Assembly (NCBI RefSeq): GCF_002234675.1 | Contig: NC_019859.2 | Span: 32,696,934-32,760,933, forward strand | Source of the DNA: Oryzias latipes | Taxonomy: Eukaryota; Chordata; Actinopteri; Beloniformes; Adrianichthyidae | Length of the DNA stretch: 64,000 bases | Direction of reading: 5' to 3' | Part shown: one piece after another, positions 43,645 to 54,892 of the stretch | How the letters are laid out: the number at the start of each line of letters is the position of its first letter | Numbering within the stretch: position 1 is the first letter of the stretch | The notes under the pieces: generated by a model | The model's database searches: none | Seen by the model: the letters and a program-made list of their open reading frames with translations, nothing else | Told to the model about the DNA's origin: nothing | Program-made: the position numbers and the translations under genes

Positions 43645-44406
43645 ATGAAAAAATCCAACACCGCCACTCCGTCCACCAAACGCAACCGTCCCGAAGACTC
43701 CCCGGGGGCTGCCTCCTCCCCAGGCAGCAACATGAGTGATATCCTGGATTCAATTGATAAAAGGCTCTCCAGCCTTGATTGCCGTTTAAATCTGCTGGAG
43801 ATCCTCCATAAGGAATTCCAAGGTCTGCGAGAGTCTCTGGAGTTCAGCCAACAGCAGGTGCAGGAGCTCGCAGCGGAGAACCAGGCCCTCAGAGAGACCG
43901 TCAAGACCTTGGGCCACGACACCGCCCGTCTCTCTGAGGAAAACCGATCCATCAAAGAAACCCTCCTGGATCTTCAGGCGAGGAGCATGAGGGACAATCT
44001 AGTGTTCGCAGGGATTCCAGAAGAGGCAGGGGAAGTCCCGGAGAACATTGTTAAGTCCTTTATAGAGGTCCACCTGAAACTCCCCAAGGAAGAAGTCCAG
44101 AAGATCTCCTTCCACAGGGTTCACCGGCTCGGAGGAAAAATCAATCAGCGTCCCCGTCCTATTGTTGCTAAATTTGAACATTATAAACAAAAGGAGCAGG
44201 TAAAAAGCAGAGGGCGAGAGCTGAAAGACACACATTACAGCGTGAATGATCAGTTTCCAGGCGAGATCCTCCGCCGGCGGAAAATCCTCTTCCCGCTGAG
44301 GAGGAAGCACCTGTCTGCTGGAGCCCGCGCGGTGGTTGCCGTTGATAAACTTTTTGTGAATGGCAAGCTGTTCCGGGACCCAGAGGTAACACCCTGGCTG
44401 TGCTGA
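43645..44406 (+). CDS. L1-type ORF1 (coiled-coil RNA-binding protein)
   Basis: 253 residues from the first ATG. The frame is open back to a TAG at 43543, and the upstream codons encode an acidic repeat (SLDDLEDLEDLENYIDECF), so translation may start upstream without ATG or the original ATG was lost. An Asp/Ser-rich leader is followed by a long coiled coil (about residues 30-110, with leucine heptads in LESLEFSQ/VQELAAENQALRETVKTL), then an RRM-like domain (MRDNLVFAGIPEE, KISFHRVHRLGGK, PIVAKFEHYKQKEQV). The C-terminal part has RRRKILFPLRRKHLSAGARA. It coats the element RNA in the RNP with ORF2. Length is in the range for fish L1 ORF1. Confidence 0.85.
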   Translation: MKKSNTATPSTKRNRPEDSPGAASSPGSNMSDILDSIDKRLSSLDCRLNLLEILHKEFQGLRESLEFSQQQVQELAAENQALRETVKTLGHDTARLSEENRSIKETLLDLQARSMRDNLVFAGIPEEAGEVPENIVKSFIEVHLKLPKEEVQKISFHRVHRLGGKINQRPRPIVAKFEHYKQKEQVKSRGRELKDTHYSVNDQFPGEILRRRKILFPLRRKHLSAGARAVVAVDKLFVNGKLFRDPEVTPWLC

Positions 44407-44927
44407 AGGCTTTCAGAGGCGCACTGACATCTGCGCTGCCCAGAAGAAACCCGCAAACTTATTTAACTAGGAAATAATCGGATCATCAATAATCCACACC
44501 TCTCAGGAAAAGTGTTTTTTCTTTCTCTCACATTCATGTTTCTGTTGTTGTTTCGTTGTTTTTGTTTTTTGTTCTTTCTCTTTCCCTCTCTCTTTTCTCT
44601 TGTCCCCCCCCCCCTTCCCATGTCCTCATATGTGAATCAGGTAAAGTCAACGCAACCACGGTGAGTATTTATTTATGCACGGAACGGGCGCGCGCGCATA
44701 CTAGCGCGCATAAGAGCATGCACACGCGATCCCGCACACACACGTTAATAAACTGCAAAAACCTCACTTAGGCTCACACAGGACGCACGCAACATGCAGC
44801 TCATAGCCAAGACACGTTCACCCACAACGCATAGCGCTTGTCAGTGTAGCAGGTACGCACAGCGGGCACGCGCACATGGACGGGCACACGCACTATTTAG
44901 CCTTGCACTCTCCCGGTTAGAACAGCT

Positions 44928-47900
44928 ATGAACAGTCTTAACACCGTTAGCTGGAATGTGCGTGGACTTGGTTCTGGGCCAAAGAGATTGAAAGTGTTAA
45001 ATCACCTGAATGATCTTAAAGCAGATATAGCTCTGCTGCAGGAGACCCATTTATCTTTATCAGCTGGTCATCTCCTGTGCTGTTCCCAGTATCCAGCTAT
45101 GTATTCTGCCAGTTTCAACTCCAAACAAAGAGGGGTTGCAGTTTTGATTAATAAAAATGTTACATTTACTCATAAGGATACAGTTACTGACCCAGAAGGC
45201 AGATTTGTAATCATTAATATATCCATTCAGAACAAGGACTTTTGTATAGCGAGTGTATACGGTCCTAATTTTGACGACTCTTCCTTCTTTCACAGATTCT
45301 TCACCTCACTCTCAGTTCACTCTGACTCCACAATCATTATAGGAGGAGACGTCAACCTTGTTTTGGACCCTGAACTTGACAGACTCAGCACAGCAGCAAA
45401 CCAGCGTACATGGCAGTCTGCAAGTATTCTAAAGCAGTACATGAATGATCTGGGTCTCTGCGACGCGTGGCGCTCATGTCATCCAAGCACTAAGGGGTTC
45501 ACCTTTTTTTCTCCAGTTCACCATTCACAATCTTGTTTAGATTATTTATTAGTCAGTAACTCCCTTTTGAAAGAAATTAAAAGTTCCAACATTCATCCAA
45601 TTATTATCAGTGACCATGCACCAGTTTCTGTTACTATTTCAAGGGAAGTACCCAGACCCTCGGGTTCAACCTGGAGGTTTAATACGTCTCTGTTAAAAGA
45701 CCAGGAATTTATTGAATTCTTTAAAAAAGAGTGGGCAACCTTCTTAGAATTCAACGATACTTCTGAAATATCACCAAGTATTCTTTGGGAAGCAGCAAAA
45801 GCAGTCATGAGAGGGAAAATCATCTCTTATTCAACGCATAAAAAACGCAAGGAGAAAGCAGATTTATTAGAATTAGGAAATAAAATAAAAACTCTGGAGA
45901 CTGCTTATGCTGCTTCTGCACAGGAACACATACTGGGGGACCTGAAAAATTTAAAGCTGCAGTTAAATGACATCATCAATAAACAAACACAATTCCAGAT
46001 ACAAAGGCTTCGACTGGAAAGATATGAAAACTCAAATAAATCTGGCAAATTTCTAGCTAATCAGCTTAAAATTAATAAAGAAAAATCAACAATCACTTCG
46101 ATTATGGACCAAACAGGGAATGTCACCCATGACCCGGTAAAAATTAATAATGCGTTTAAAGACTTTTATCAAAACTTATACACTCCACAGATCAATCCAT
46201 CAGAACAAAGCATCAACTCATTTCTCAACAATATAAACCTGCCCAAGTTAAACGAAGATCAAATCACAAATTTAGACTCTCCGCTCTCGTTGTCTGAGCT
46301 TCATGAAGCTCTGTTACTTATGCCTAATGGTAAAGCACCAGGGCCTGACGGCTTTCCTGCAGAGTTTTATAAGGAATTCTGGGAACAACTGGCACCAACG
46401 TTTTATAAAACGGTAAAATTTATCAATGAAAGCCAATCTCTACCACCTAACATGAACTCTGCCAACATTATCCTTCTTCTAAAACCAGACAAAGACCCCA
46501 CGAGTCCTTCAAGCTATCGCCCCATTTCTTTAATTAATGCAGATGTAAAAATTATCTGCAAAGCACTAGCACAGAGAATAGAAAAAGTCACTCCTCACAT
46601 TATTGACTTTGATCAAACTGGATTCATCAAAGGCAGACACTCGGATGACAATGTCCGCAGACTCATTAACATAATAGACTTTGCCACCATCAAAAACCAG
46701 GAAATGACTATACTATCACTGGATGCTGAAAAAGCCTTTGATAGAGTAAATTGGAAGTTCCTCATTGCTGCCCTCCATAAGTTTGGGTTTGGAGAATCAT
46801 TCATCAATTGGATCAAAATATTATATCACAACCCCAATGCATCAGTTAGAACTAATAAACAGACTTCCAACAGGTTTTTTCTTGGAAGAGGAACTAGACA
46901 GGGTTGCCCACTCTCCCCCTCTCTTTTTGCAATATTTATCGAGCCTCTAGCTGCAGCAATAAGACAGAATGAGAGTATTAAAGGAATTAAAACCAAACAC
47001 AGCCATCATAAAATTAGTCTCTATGCAGATGACATATTACTGTTTTTAAGTAATATACATTCTGTAAATGAAACGGCAACAATCATTAATGAATTCTCTT
47101 CTATATCAGACTATTCCATTAATTGGAATAAATCTGTTTTATTACCACTGAACAGTAATGCGGAGCAAGGACTCACAATACCAGTTAAATCAGGCAATAT
47201 AAAATATCTAGGTATTTATTTTTCCCCCAAAATATCAGAACTGGTGCAGCTAAACTACACCCCATTACTGAAAAACATACAGGACGATCTAACACGCTGG
47301 ACCAACCTGCCTTTGTCCCTTATGGGCAAGGTAGCCACGGTTAAAATGAAAATCTTACCCAAAGTTAATTATCTCTTCTCAATGATTCCCACACAACCGC
47401 CATTAAAATGGTTCAAAACATTAGACTCATCCATATCAAGCTTTCTATGGAACAATAAACCTGCAAGAATTAGTCTAAAAACTTTAAAATCTGCAAAAAG
47501 CTGTGGAGGATTAGAATTACCTAACTTCCACAATTACTTTCTTGCAAATAGATTACAATACATCTTAAAATGGTTAAAAAATAATCCAGAAACCAACTCA
47601 TGGTTAGACTTGGAACAGGCGTTATGTGGAAAGATCAACCTGTCAGATCTTCCATTTATTAGTCAAATAGTTAAAAAACAGGATTGTTTCAAAAGTATTA
47701 ATATAAATGCCACTTTAACAGCCTGGTGGGAATTTCTCAAAATATCAAAATCATCAATTCAACCGTGCAAAATGACACCCATCTGGAACAACCCAGACAT
47801 CCTCATAAACAAAAAAATTATCCACTTCCCAGCTTGGCAAGCAGGGGGCATAAAACAACTAGAGCACATAATTATTAATAGAAGATTCATAACTCCCCAG

Positions 47901-48671
47901 GAACTTCAAGACAAACATGGAATATATAACTTCTTGGAATATCAGCAACTTAAATCAATTATTACTAAAAAGTTTAAATACAGAGACAACGATTTAAAGC
48001 TACCAGATGTACTTACCACTCTGATCAATTTCTCAATGAATAAAACTCTCTCCAAAATATACAAACTTTTATGTAATTTAGATAACAATATTTCACTTCC
48101 GACAACAAAATGGGATGCGGATTTGAGCATCAGCACAGATGAAAGTTTTTGGTCAGAACTTTGTCTAAACACCTTTAAAATGACAAAAAATCCAAATCTG
48201 CAGCTAATCCATTTCAAAACTCTTCACAGAATTTACTACACTGGACAGAGGATGTTCAAGATGGGTCTCAGTAACTCAGACATTTGTCAGCACTGTGACA
48301 GTAATCTACCCGACAATTACATGCATGCACTATGGTTCTGCACGCCTGTCCGGGCTCTCTGGCAGCAGGTATGTGCCGATCTATCAGTCTGGCTTAAGGT
48401 TTCAATCACAGCTTCACCGTCACTTTGTGTGCTTGGTGACATGAGTGCCATCGATGTAGAAGGAGGATTAGGCTCTGTCATTTTCATAACTCTTTGCATT
48501 GCTAAAAAAACTATTTTAATAAATTGGAAAAGCAAAAAAAATATAAATATAAGTCAACACAGAAATCTGCTGCTTGATCATATCAGCTTGGAAAAAATGT
48601 CAGCCCAAAGTTCAAGTAACTTTGAAAGAATTCGGTCTCTCTGGTCTCCCATAGCTAACTCCGTGACTTAG
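44928..48671 (+). CDS. L1-clade ORF2 (endonuclease-reverse transcriptase)
   Basis: 1,247 residues without a stop. The endonuclease (about 1-240) shows NTVSWNVRGLGSG, LLQETHLS, QRGVAVLINK, VYGPNFDD, IIGGDVNLVLD and the catalytic SDHAPVS (Asp229-His230). The reverse transcriptase (about 450-760) shows NGKAPGPDGFPAEFY, SSYRPISLINADVKI, QTGFIKGRHSDDNVRRL, LSLDAEKAFDRVNW, GTRQGCPLSPSLFAI and the catalytic YADD at residues 699-702. A large C-terminal part ends in a zinc-knuckle-like CQHCDSNLPDNYMHALWFC (C-x2-C-x9-H-x4-C, from residue 1120). Function: target-primed reverse transcription. The first ATG (44928) is directly before the conserved start of the nuclease. No inactivating lesion is seen, so the copy is probably young. 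Confidence 0.92.
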   Translation: MNSLNTVSWNVRGLGSGPKRLKVLNHLNDLKADIALLQETHLSLSAGHLLCCSQYPAMYSASFNSKQRGVAVLINKNVTFTHKDTVTDPEGRFVIINISIQNKDFCIASVYGPNFDDSSFFHRFFTSLSVHSDSTIIIGGDVNLVLDPELDRLSTAANQRTWQSASILKQYMNDLGLCDAWRSCHPSTKGFTFFSPVHHSQSCLDYLLVSNSLLKEIKSSNIHPIIISDHAPVSVTISREVPRPSGSTWRFNTSLLKDQEFIEFFKKEWATFLEFNDTSEISPSILWEAAKAVMRGKIISYSTHKKRKEKADLLELGNKIKTLETAYAASAQEHILGDLKNLKLQLNDIINKQTQFQIQRLRLERYENSNKSGKFLANQLKINKEKSTITSIMDQTGNVTHDPVKINNAFKDFYQNLYTPQINPSEQSINSFLNNINLPKLNEDQITNLDSPLSLSELHEALLLMPNGKAPGPDGFPAEFYKEFWEQLAPTFYKTVKFINESQSLPPNMNSANIILLLKPDKDPTSPSSYRPISLINADVKIICKALAQRIEKVTPHIIDFDQTGFIKGRHSDDNVRRLINIIDFATIKNQEMTILSLDAEKAFDRVNWKFLIAALHKFGFGESFINWIKILYHNPNASVRTNKQTSNRFFLGRGTRQGCPLSPSLFAIFIEPLAAAIRQNESIKGIKTKHSHHKISLYADDILLFLSNIHSVNETATIINEFSSISDYSINWNKSVLLPLNSNAEQGLTIPVKSGNIKYLGIYFSPKISELVQLNYTPLLKNIQDDLTRWTNLPLSLMGKVATVKMKILPKVNYLFSMIPTQPPLKWFKTLDSSISSFLWNNKPARISLKTLKSAKSCGGLELPNFHNYFLANRLQYILKWLKNNPETNSWLDLEQALCGKINLSDLPFISQIVKKQDCFKSININATLTAWWEFLKISKSSIQPCKMTPIWNNPDILINKKIIHFPAWQAGGIKQLEHIIINRRFITPQELQDKHGIYNFLEYQQLKSIITKKFKYRDNDLKLPDVLTTLINFSMNKTLSKIYKLLCNLDNNISLPTTKWDADLSISTDESFWSELCLNTFKMTKNPNLQLIHFKTLHRIYYTGQRMFKMGLSNSDICQHCDSNLPDNYMHALWFCTPVRALWQQVCADLSVWLKVSITASPSLCVLGDMSAIDVEGGLGSVIFITLCIAKKTILINWKSKKNINISQHRNLLLDHISLEKMSAQSSSNFERIRSLWSPIANSVT

Positions 48672-49780
48672 GGGGTGGGGGGGGCATGGTCGTCGCTGCT
48701 CCTTGCCCTTCTGCCGTGGGCCGGGGTGGGGGTCGGGGCCTCCGGTGCCTGGGTGGGGCGGCCTGGGGCGCTGCGTGGTCCTCTGGGCTTGGGTGTGGGG
48801 GTGCGTGGTGGGGGGGTGGGGTGGTGGTCTGGCTTGGCTTGGGGGGGTGGTCCCTTTGCCTGTGCTGGGGGGGGTTGGCGGGGGGCGCTGCTCGGGGGGG
48901 GGGGGGCCCAGCGGCGCTGGATGGGCTTCCCGTCTACACCTGGGGCTGGGATCGGCCCTTCCCTGGCTCTGGGTTGGGACGGGACAACCCTCTTGGGGCC
49001 CCCGGTCGCTCTGGGTGTCATCCGCTTCGGCTGCGGGGTCTGGGGGTGGGGTGGGGTGGGGGTCTTGTTGGCCCTGTCCTGTGGGGGGGCATTCTGGGGG
49101 AGGGGGGGGGCACTATTGGTACGGGGCAGGGGGGGTTGACGGGTCGGGGTCTCCGCTGAGGCCATCGGCGGTTTCCCCGGCCGGTTGGCTGCCTCGGTCC
49201 CGTCGAGGCCTGACCAGAGCTCTTCTAGGGCCGGCGTTTGGGGGTGGGGGCCTGGGCTTGCTCCGGGGGGGGCCGGTGCTTTCTGGCTCCCCTCTCTCTG
49301 TGTGGGGGTGGTGGTGCTGGGCCTGGGGTGTCTGCGCCTCCGGGGGTGGGGCCCCGGGGCTGGGTGGGCCTGGGGTTGGGGCGGGGGGATGCCCGGAACT
49401 CCTGGGTGGTGGTGGGGTGCTCGTCTGGGGCTGTGGGCGTCCTTCTCCGGTGGGGCCCTGCGTTGGGTTCTCCCGGCGCGGCGGGGGGGCTGCTCTCCTG
49501 GTTGGGCTGGGGCGGCGCCCTCTTTCCCTCCGTGCCTCCCTGCTCTCTGGCTCTGGGGGCCTTGCGGCGGCCCTGCTGGCCCTGGCATGGGTGGCGGGCT
49601 TGGTCGCCCGGGCGGCGGTTGTTCCCTGCCGGTTCCCGTGTGGCGTTGGGGGGATTCCGGCTGCCGCTGCTGCTGCGGTGGGGGTCTTGGGGTGGGGATG
49701 GCTGGGCACTCTCCCTCCTTCTTTTCACGTTCCACCATCCATTTTAGAAGAACATAAACACTCACCTGAGCACAGGTGTT
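48672..49780 (+). other. Extremely G-rich 3' region of the L1
   Basis: Starts right after the ORF2 stop. About 1.1 kb in which the plus strand is dominated by GGG runs (for example ggggggggggggcccagcgg near 48895), with strong G-over-C asymmetry. Many windows satisfy four G-runs within 30 bases, a condition for quadruplex formation. Long open frames on both strands (for example 365 codons on the minus strand, Pro/Arg-rich) follow from the lack of A/T and are not credible genes. A shorter copy of the same tail is found at 9110-9570. Confidence 0.85.
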
Positions 49781-49935
49781 AGCTCAACAGACTGAATGAC
49801 TGAAATATTTCACACTAGTTGGTTTTAAGGCATAAGTATGCGTGTGAACACTATCTGTTTTGTGTACATGTCGACAGGTGGACATTTTTGCAACTAACAG
49901 GTGTGTTTATAACATTTGAGTGTGTGTGTGGACAG

Positions 49936-49971
<36 letters not shown>

Positions 49972-50195
49972 TTTAAACCTTACCATAATGATTAACAACC
50001 AATAAACTTGTTGCTTTATGCTGCTTCATGGTCTTATCCCCCTTCCCCTCCTATTATCACCCCCTACCCCCCCTCTCTCTAACGTCCCTCTCTCTTATTC
50101 CCCTCTTTCCTTTTCCGTCCGGTCCAACACCAAAGATTTTCAGACATGTTTGAAATTAATAAAGTTTGGCCTCAATTACAAAAGGGGTTTATTCA

Positions 50196-51790
50196 GACAT
50201 ACCTTTGGTTTGTCTGAAGATTAATAACCCCTCTTGTTAAAGTAAAATATGTCCAACCCAAGAGGCCCTCAGCTCTCATCTGTCTGCCTAGCTGTTGGAC
50301 AGGACAAGTTAAAAAAAAAAAAAGAAAAACTCTGCTGAACCCGACAACATTCCAGTCGAAGCACCTAGGAAGAGTGCAAACATGTACCGAATTTGCTCCC
50401 GAGCTTGCAGCACAGTCATCAGGAAACAACTGTGAGGAAACTCAGAAATCAGGATGTTTGTGTGTAGAAATGATCTTGTTACTTGTGTGACATGACAGTT
50501 TCATATTACACAAGTTTTTATTGACTTTACTACGTGTTATCCACTCAGGAAAAACCTCGCTGCCCATAGTTTGTTCTTTAAAATCCAGTAAACGCAATTC
50601 TCCAAATAATTCATTTATCAACAAGTTAATGTTTTGTTATATAAATTGACTCTTTTTGGTGTCTTTTGTATTTATGCTTTTTTGTTAAATAAATGTAGTT
50701 TTTATACCTTTAAATGTTCTGTAGTAGCTTTCTCATTGATTTTTAATGTTGAAAACAAATTCAATTATTTAAACTTTACCTACTTTAAGTTTAAGTTCAT
50801 CTCTGAATGAGTTGAACTGTAAAAATATCACTTTTCATTACGTTTAAAAACCAAATATAACCACCTTGTGTTGCATAGTAGTAATAAACATGTTGCTTTC
50901 CACTTTTTCAAAACTCCATCAGCATTTAGTAATTGTATTATCATAATTAATAATATGATTATTATTGCTTAAAAATTATCATCTGATTTTTTTTTTTAGT
51001 AGTTAAAATGTGTGTGCAATTTTGACAACATAAAGAATTAAATGTACCTGTCATTAAAAAGGTTAGAATAGGCAAAACCCCTTTCCCCTTTTATGAAGTT
51101 TCAAACTTTCAATGGCATAAGGAGTTTAAAAAAAGCCTGTGTTAATTTACTATTTTAACAAGTATTTAATTCTACTTTTTTAAATCAGGCTGTTTTGGTT
51201 TAAACAGATCAGTCATGTAACCTTTTTCAGCTGAAACACAGAGTATTATTATGGTCCTTGAAGTCACTGACTGCAAGGACCTTTGCAGCTGGAAAAAAAT
51301 ATTACATTTAATTAACGTAATACACTTGTCTGGGATACTGAAAGAAAGTTTAGAAATCACTACATTTCCCATGGTTCATTGAGTTAACACAACAACATCT
51401 CTTACTGCACTTCTGTCATGAAACACAACAAATACAAGCAACAAACAGTCTGTAGTTATAGTTAGCAACTATTTGTCATAAAAGTGGAGGTAAACTGTTT
51501 TGTTTCTTCCCAACAGTCAAGTGGTTGACTGATAGGATATTTTCCAACTGTGAAATAAATGTGGAGAATGTCTGAAGGTCTGCAGGCATGTGTGCGACAT
51601 GCAATGACTGGAGCAGGAAGAGGGTCAACTAACTCTTCATCGTCATTCTCTGCTAGTTGTGTGTGCACTGAGCAGTCCCTTCAGTCAGAAACTGAAAGAC
51701 CCTCAAAGAGCGCTTTCACAGATCTTTCCTCCCATTAGCAACTATTCTACAATACCACATAGCCCCTGGATACTTGTTTTTTTTATATAT
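50196..51790. other. No recognisable gene
   Basis: AT-rich; short frames only. A stretch near 51250 (atggtccttgaagtcactgactgc) recalls the right end of the repeat at 54893-56232 and may be a fragment of it. Confidence 0.5.
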
Positions 51791-51793
51791 ATT

Positions 51794-51995
51794 TTAACCC
51801 TTGTGCTATATTCTATGACCCCACCCTTACATTGATGTGTTCTCCCTACAAAGGTGGATAAAGGTGAAGAGGATTTCATGTGGAAACCACTGAAAATAAC
51901 AAATCATTGAAGAAAAAAGGTTCAGCGCACTGTTTCGTGGGGTCTAGATGACCCAACTTCCAATGTTAAAGTGCCTAGGATAGCACAAGGGTTAA
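51794..51995 (+). repeat. 202-bp MITE with TTAACCCTTGTGCTAT terminal repeats
   Basis: Perfect 16-bp terminal inverted repeats: TTAACCCTTGTGCTAT at 51794 and ATAGCACAAGGGTTAA at 51980-51995. No coding capacity. Related copies at 23985-24190 (opposite orientation) and 58113-58202 (partial). The terminal TTAA may include the target duplication, as in several cut-and-paste families. Confidence 0.9.
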
Positions 51996-52739
51996 GTGCA
52001 TTTCTAGTGTTATTTATTATTTGCTGCTTTTTCAATAGAACCATGACAACAACCCACTAATAGCCACTAGAGGGCACTGTAGGTGTGTGTATGAGTATTT
52101 GCTACTGCTATTCCACTGAAAATGTTACATTTTAAACATTACCAGTAAATTAAAAAGAATATTATAGAAGGACCAGACAAAAATATCCCCAAAGGAACAT
52201 TATATTCTACATATGACAAACTGCAAATATGCCACAGAAAATGGTTATCGAGAAGCATAAAGAAAGTTTGGAGAGAGTGAGAAATTTGTGAAGGTTTGGC
52301 AAAAAGCGGTGACTATTCATACTAAAATGGGAAAAAAACAAGAGAGCAAATCGTGAGCTAAAAGCTAAATGTGGATGGTTTAGGACAGACAGCCTATAAG
52401 AGAGAGACTTAAGAGCAGGAAAACTTGAAAAATGGGTCAGAAAGTGGGAGAGATTTAAAAGGGTTCGTGTTTAGCACAGGGGAGGATGAGGAACCGTGGG
52501 GCCACAGTGAAGTTAGTTTCAAGTTGGATATACAATGTACATTCAGCATGGCGGTGTCTCTTAGAGACTGTCAATAAATGAACAAATGCATGATATGGCG
52601 GTGGACTAACTTCTTTGCAAAAAGTAATGGATTACACAAAAATAACTTTTGATCAGGTAGTGTTCAGAGGATCTAATACATTTTGCCATGTGTTTATTAA
52701 AAAAATGGTTTGAAGTTAATATACTGGATTCCCTTCAAT
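51996..52739. other. No recognisable gene
   Basis: Purine-rich, AT-rich sequence without long frames or recognised repeats. Confidence 0.5.
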
Positions 52740-53435
52740 ACTTCCCAAACCATGTGACCTTAGGATTCCAAATATATGCAGATTTGTATCGCAGACATAC
52801 CAACAACAGACCCACCACTGTGGTTTGCAATTATAGATAATGAATATTATTATTATAATTTTTATATTAAATTGTCAGATAAATTCTGGCAATTTTTTTC
52901 AATAGCTACCCAACCACGTGAACAAACAGTAGAAAATGTGTGCCGAAAAGTGTCACTGGCGCCCGATCCTTTTATTTTGCCATCATACATGATACAAGTT
53001 CTATGTGAATTTTTATACTAACATTTCATTGTTCTGCATATAAATTCTAGAATTTTTTCAAAGGCTCCCATGTGACCCAAAGAGATGAAAAGTATGCTGA
53101 ATTGTGACACTGTCATCCCAACGTAAGACACAGCACTCTATCTTGCAATTTCTTTTGCTGAATCTTTTAAATGAATTTTTATATTAAATTGTCAGAGGTA
53201 TCCATTTGAATTCTGGCCATTTTTTTTTTCAATAATTAACCCAACGAGCCCAAATGCATCCCGAATAGTGACACTGACATTAAAACATCAGACACACCAC
53301 TGTGTTTTGCAATTATGGATAATGAACATTTAACTTTAATTTGTCAGAGGCTCTTATGTGAATTCTGGCCATTTTTTTCAATAGCTCCCGAACTATGTGA
53401 CCCAACGCGTCCAAATGCATCCCATTGGTCTGGTT
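52740..53435. repeat. Degenerate tandem array, ~160-bp unit, about 4 copies
   Basis: The block ttctgg.(c)atttttttcaata recurs at about 52884, 53046 (diverged), 53211 and 53366. It is accompanied by aaattgtcaga upstream, and by atgtgac.caa plus a gtgacactg(a/t)cat block downstream. Units differ by many substitutions. Confidence 0.7.
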
Positions 53436-53439
53436 TGAC

Positions 53440-53935
53440 TAATCTATTTCTCCTAGTTAAAAACCTTTTTTATCACCTGAGGAACGTGGCTAAACTGAAG
53501 GCTGTTTTATCTAAGGCTGATTTTGAGCCGATCATCCATGTTTTTATCTCTTCTCGTTTAGTCTGCTGCAAGTCTCTTTTTACCTGTTTTAACAATAAGT
53601 CTCACATCTCCAATTGGTAATAAGCAAGGTCATGCCACCCCTCTGCTTTTATTGCTACATTGGCATTCTGTTATATTTAGACAATATTTTAAGACTCTGG
53701 ATTTTAGTTTTTAGAGCCTTGCACAGACAAAACCCAAACTATCCTAACCCTAACACTGATAAGAATCTTTTATGTGTTCCAAATACTCGTTTTAAAACTA
53801 GGGGAGACCTCGCCTGTCAGGCAGTCGCTCCTCGACATTGGAATGACCTCCCACTGTCTCTACGCCAGACGGACTCAGTCGGGTGTTTTAAAACTCAAGT
53901 TAAGACATTTTTATTTAGGAGAGCTTTTAGCTGAA
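53440..53935 (+). pseudogene. L2-type RT C-terminal fragment
   Basis: Two frames give the L2-type C-terminal region. 53440-53620 reads FYHLRNVAKLKAVLSKADFE and FISSRLVCCKSLFTCFNNKS. 53690-53934 reads LRLWILVFRALHRQN, NTRFKTRGDLACQAVAPRHW, NDLPLSLRQTDSV and VKTFLFRRAFS. A frameshift lies between. Plus strand; everything upstream of the RT thumb is missing, and it directly follows the ~160-bp array. Confidence 0.7.
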
Positions 53936-54892
53936 TTTTAATTGTGGTCACTTTTATTTGTTTGTTTACTTATACGCCTGAGTGTGTTTTCTTGCGTTTT
54001 ACCTGCTTTAGACTCCCCCAGTACAATTCACATCAGCTGCAGATATTTTAAAAAGGATGAAGATTGTCAGGATAGAACACAGGGCTTTAGCTATGGCTCG
54101 TGAATTTAAACAAACAACCTGGCGCCAGGACAAGGGGAGACTCAGACTATTTAAGACACGAGGAAGGGAAACACAGGTGGAAACAATCAGGGAAGATTAC
54201 ACAGTCACACCTGTAGGGGAACAGAAGGGCAGGAAGGAACAGGTCTGAAACAAGAGGATAGTTAATGTTTCTAAATAAAACAGGAAGTGCAACAAGAGAC
54301 AACACAGGTGACAGACATAGACCAAAAGTGCACAACTTAGGACACAAGATAAAAATGACGAGAAATGACAAAGATAAACCTTCCCCACAAAATTTCAGAG
54401 AATCTGGATGCCTATATAAATTCAAATAAGACGCCGACTTCAGCCTCAGAGTGGTCTGTGAAAATATTGTCTGACATTAAACCAGTTCATGGCCTAAAAG
54501 AAATTGAGGACCACCTCCCTAAAGAATAATCACTGGTATATCTCAATGTTACAAAAATATAATCATTATCTATACCCCATCTAACCTTATTGTAAATGGT
54601 CAACATTTTGCCAGTAACATACAAAGAACACTGCAATATTACCAGGCTTTCTGCAAAATACCAGATACGTCAAATTCCTACTGATTAAAATGTGTGCGTC
54701 CAGTAGATGTCCTATAGGAGCAAGTAAGGCTTTAAGAAGCTTTACAATGGAGCGAATACACTGGATGGGTCTGAGTAGTGCGAAGGGCTACACAGGACCT
54801 GTTCACTGCAAATTTCCCAAAAGACAAAAGGAGTAGTTATTTTTACACCATGAATTGATTGCTCAAATATTAATAGTAATTAAAGCCGCAAG
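53936..54892. other. No recognisable gene; repeat-like stretch
   Basis: 54050-54320 (aacacagggctttag, cacaggtggaaacaatcag, acacaggtgacagacatag) looks like an old interspersed repeat with internal similarity. No coding sequence. Confidence 0.4.

Larger units (their letters stand above)
43061..50195 (+). mobile_element. Near full-length L1-clade LINE
   Basis: The 5' leader (about 43061-43545) includes 43390-43480, rich in GAG/GCG. It is followed by ORF1 (43645-44406), a 521-bp spacer with CG/CA-rich runs (44690-44900), ORF2 (44928-48671) and a long 3' region. That region is extremely G-rich to about 49720, then shows a conserved tail, a T run (49940-49969) and a pyrimidine block to about 50115. 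Both ORFs are open. The outer borders and target-site duplication are not proven. Confidence 0.85.

Noticed and set aside
48668..49782. Long open frames on both strands (365 and 359 codons) in the G-rich block
   Set aside because: Absence of A/T removes stop codons in all frames; Pro/Gly/Arg-rich, no domain, lies in the L1 3' region.
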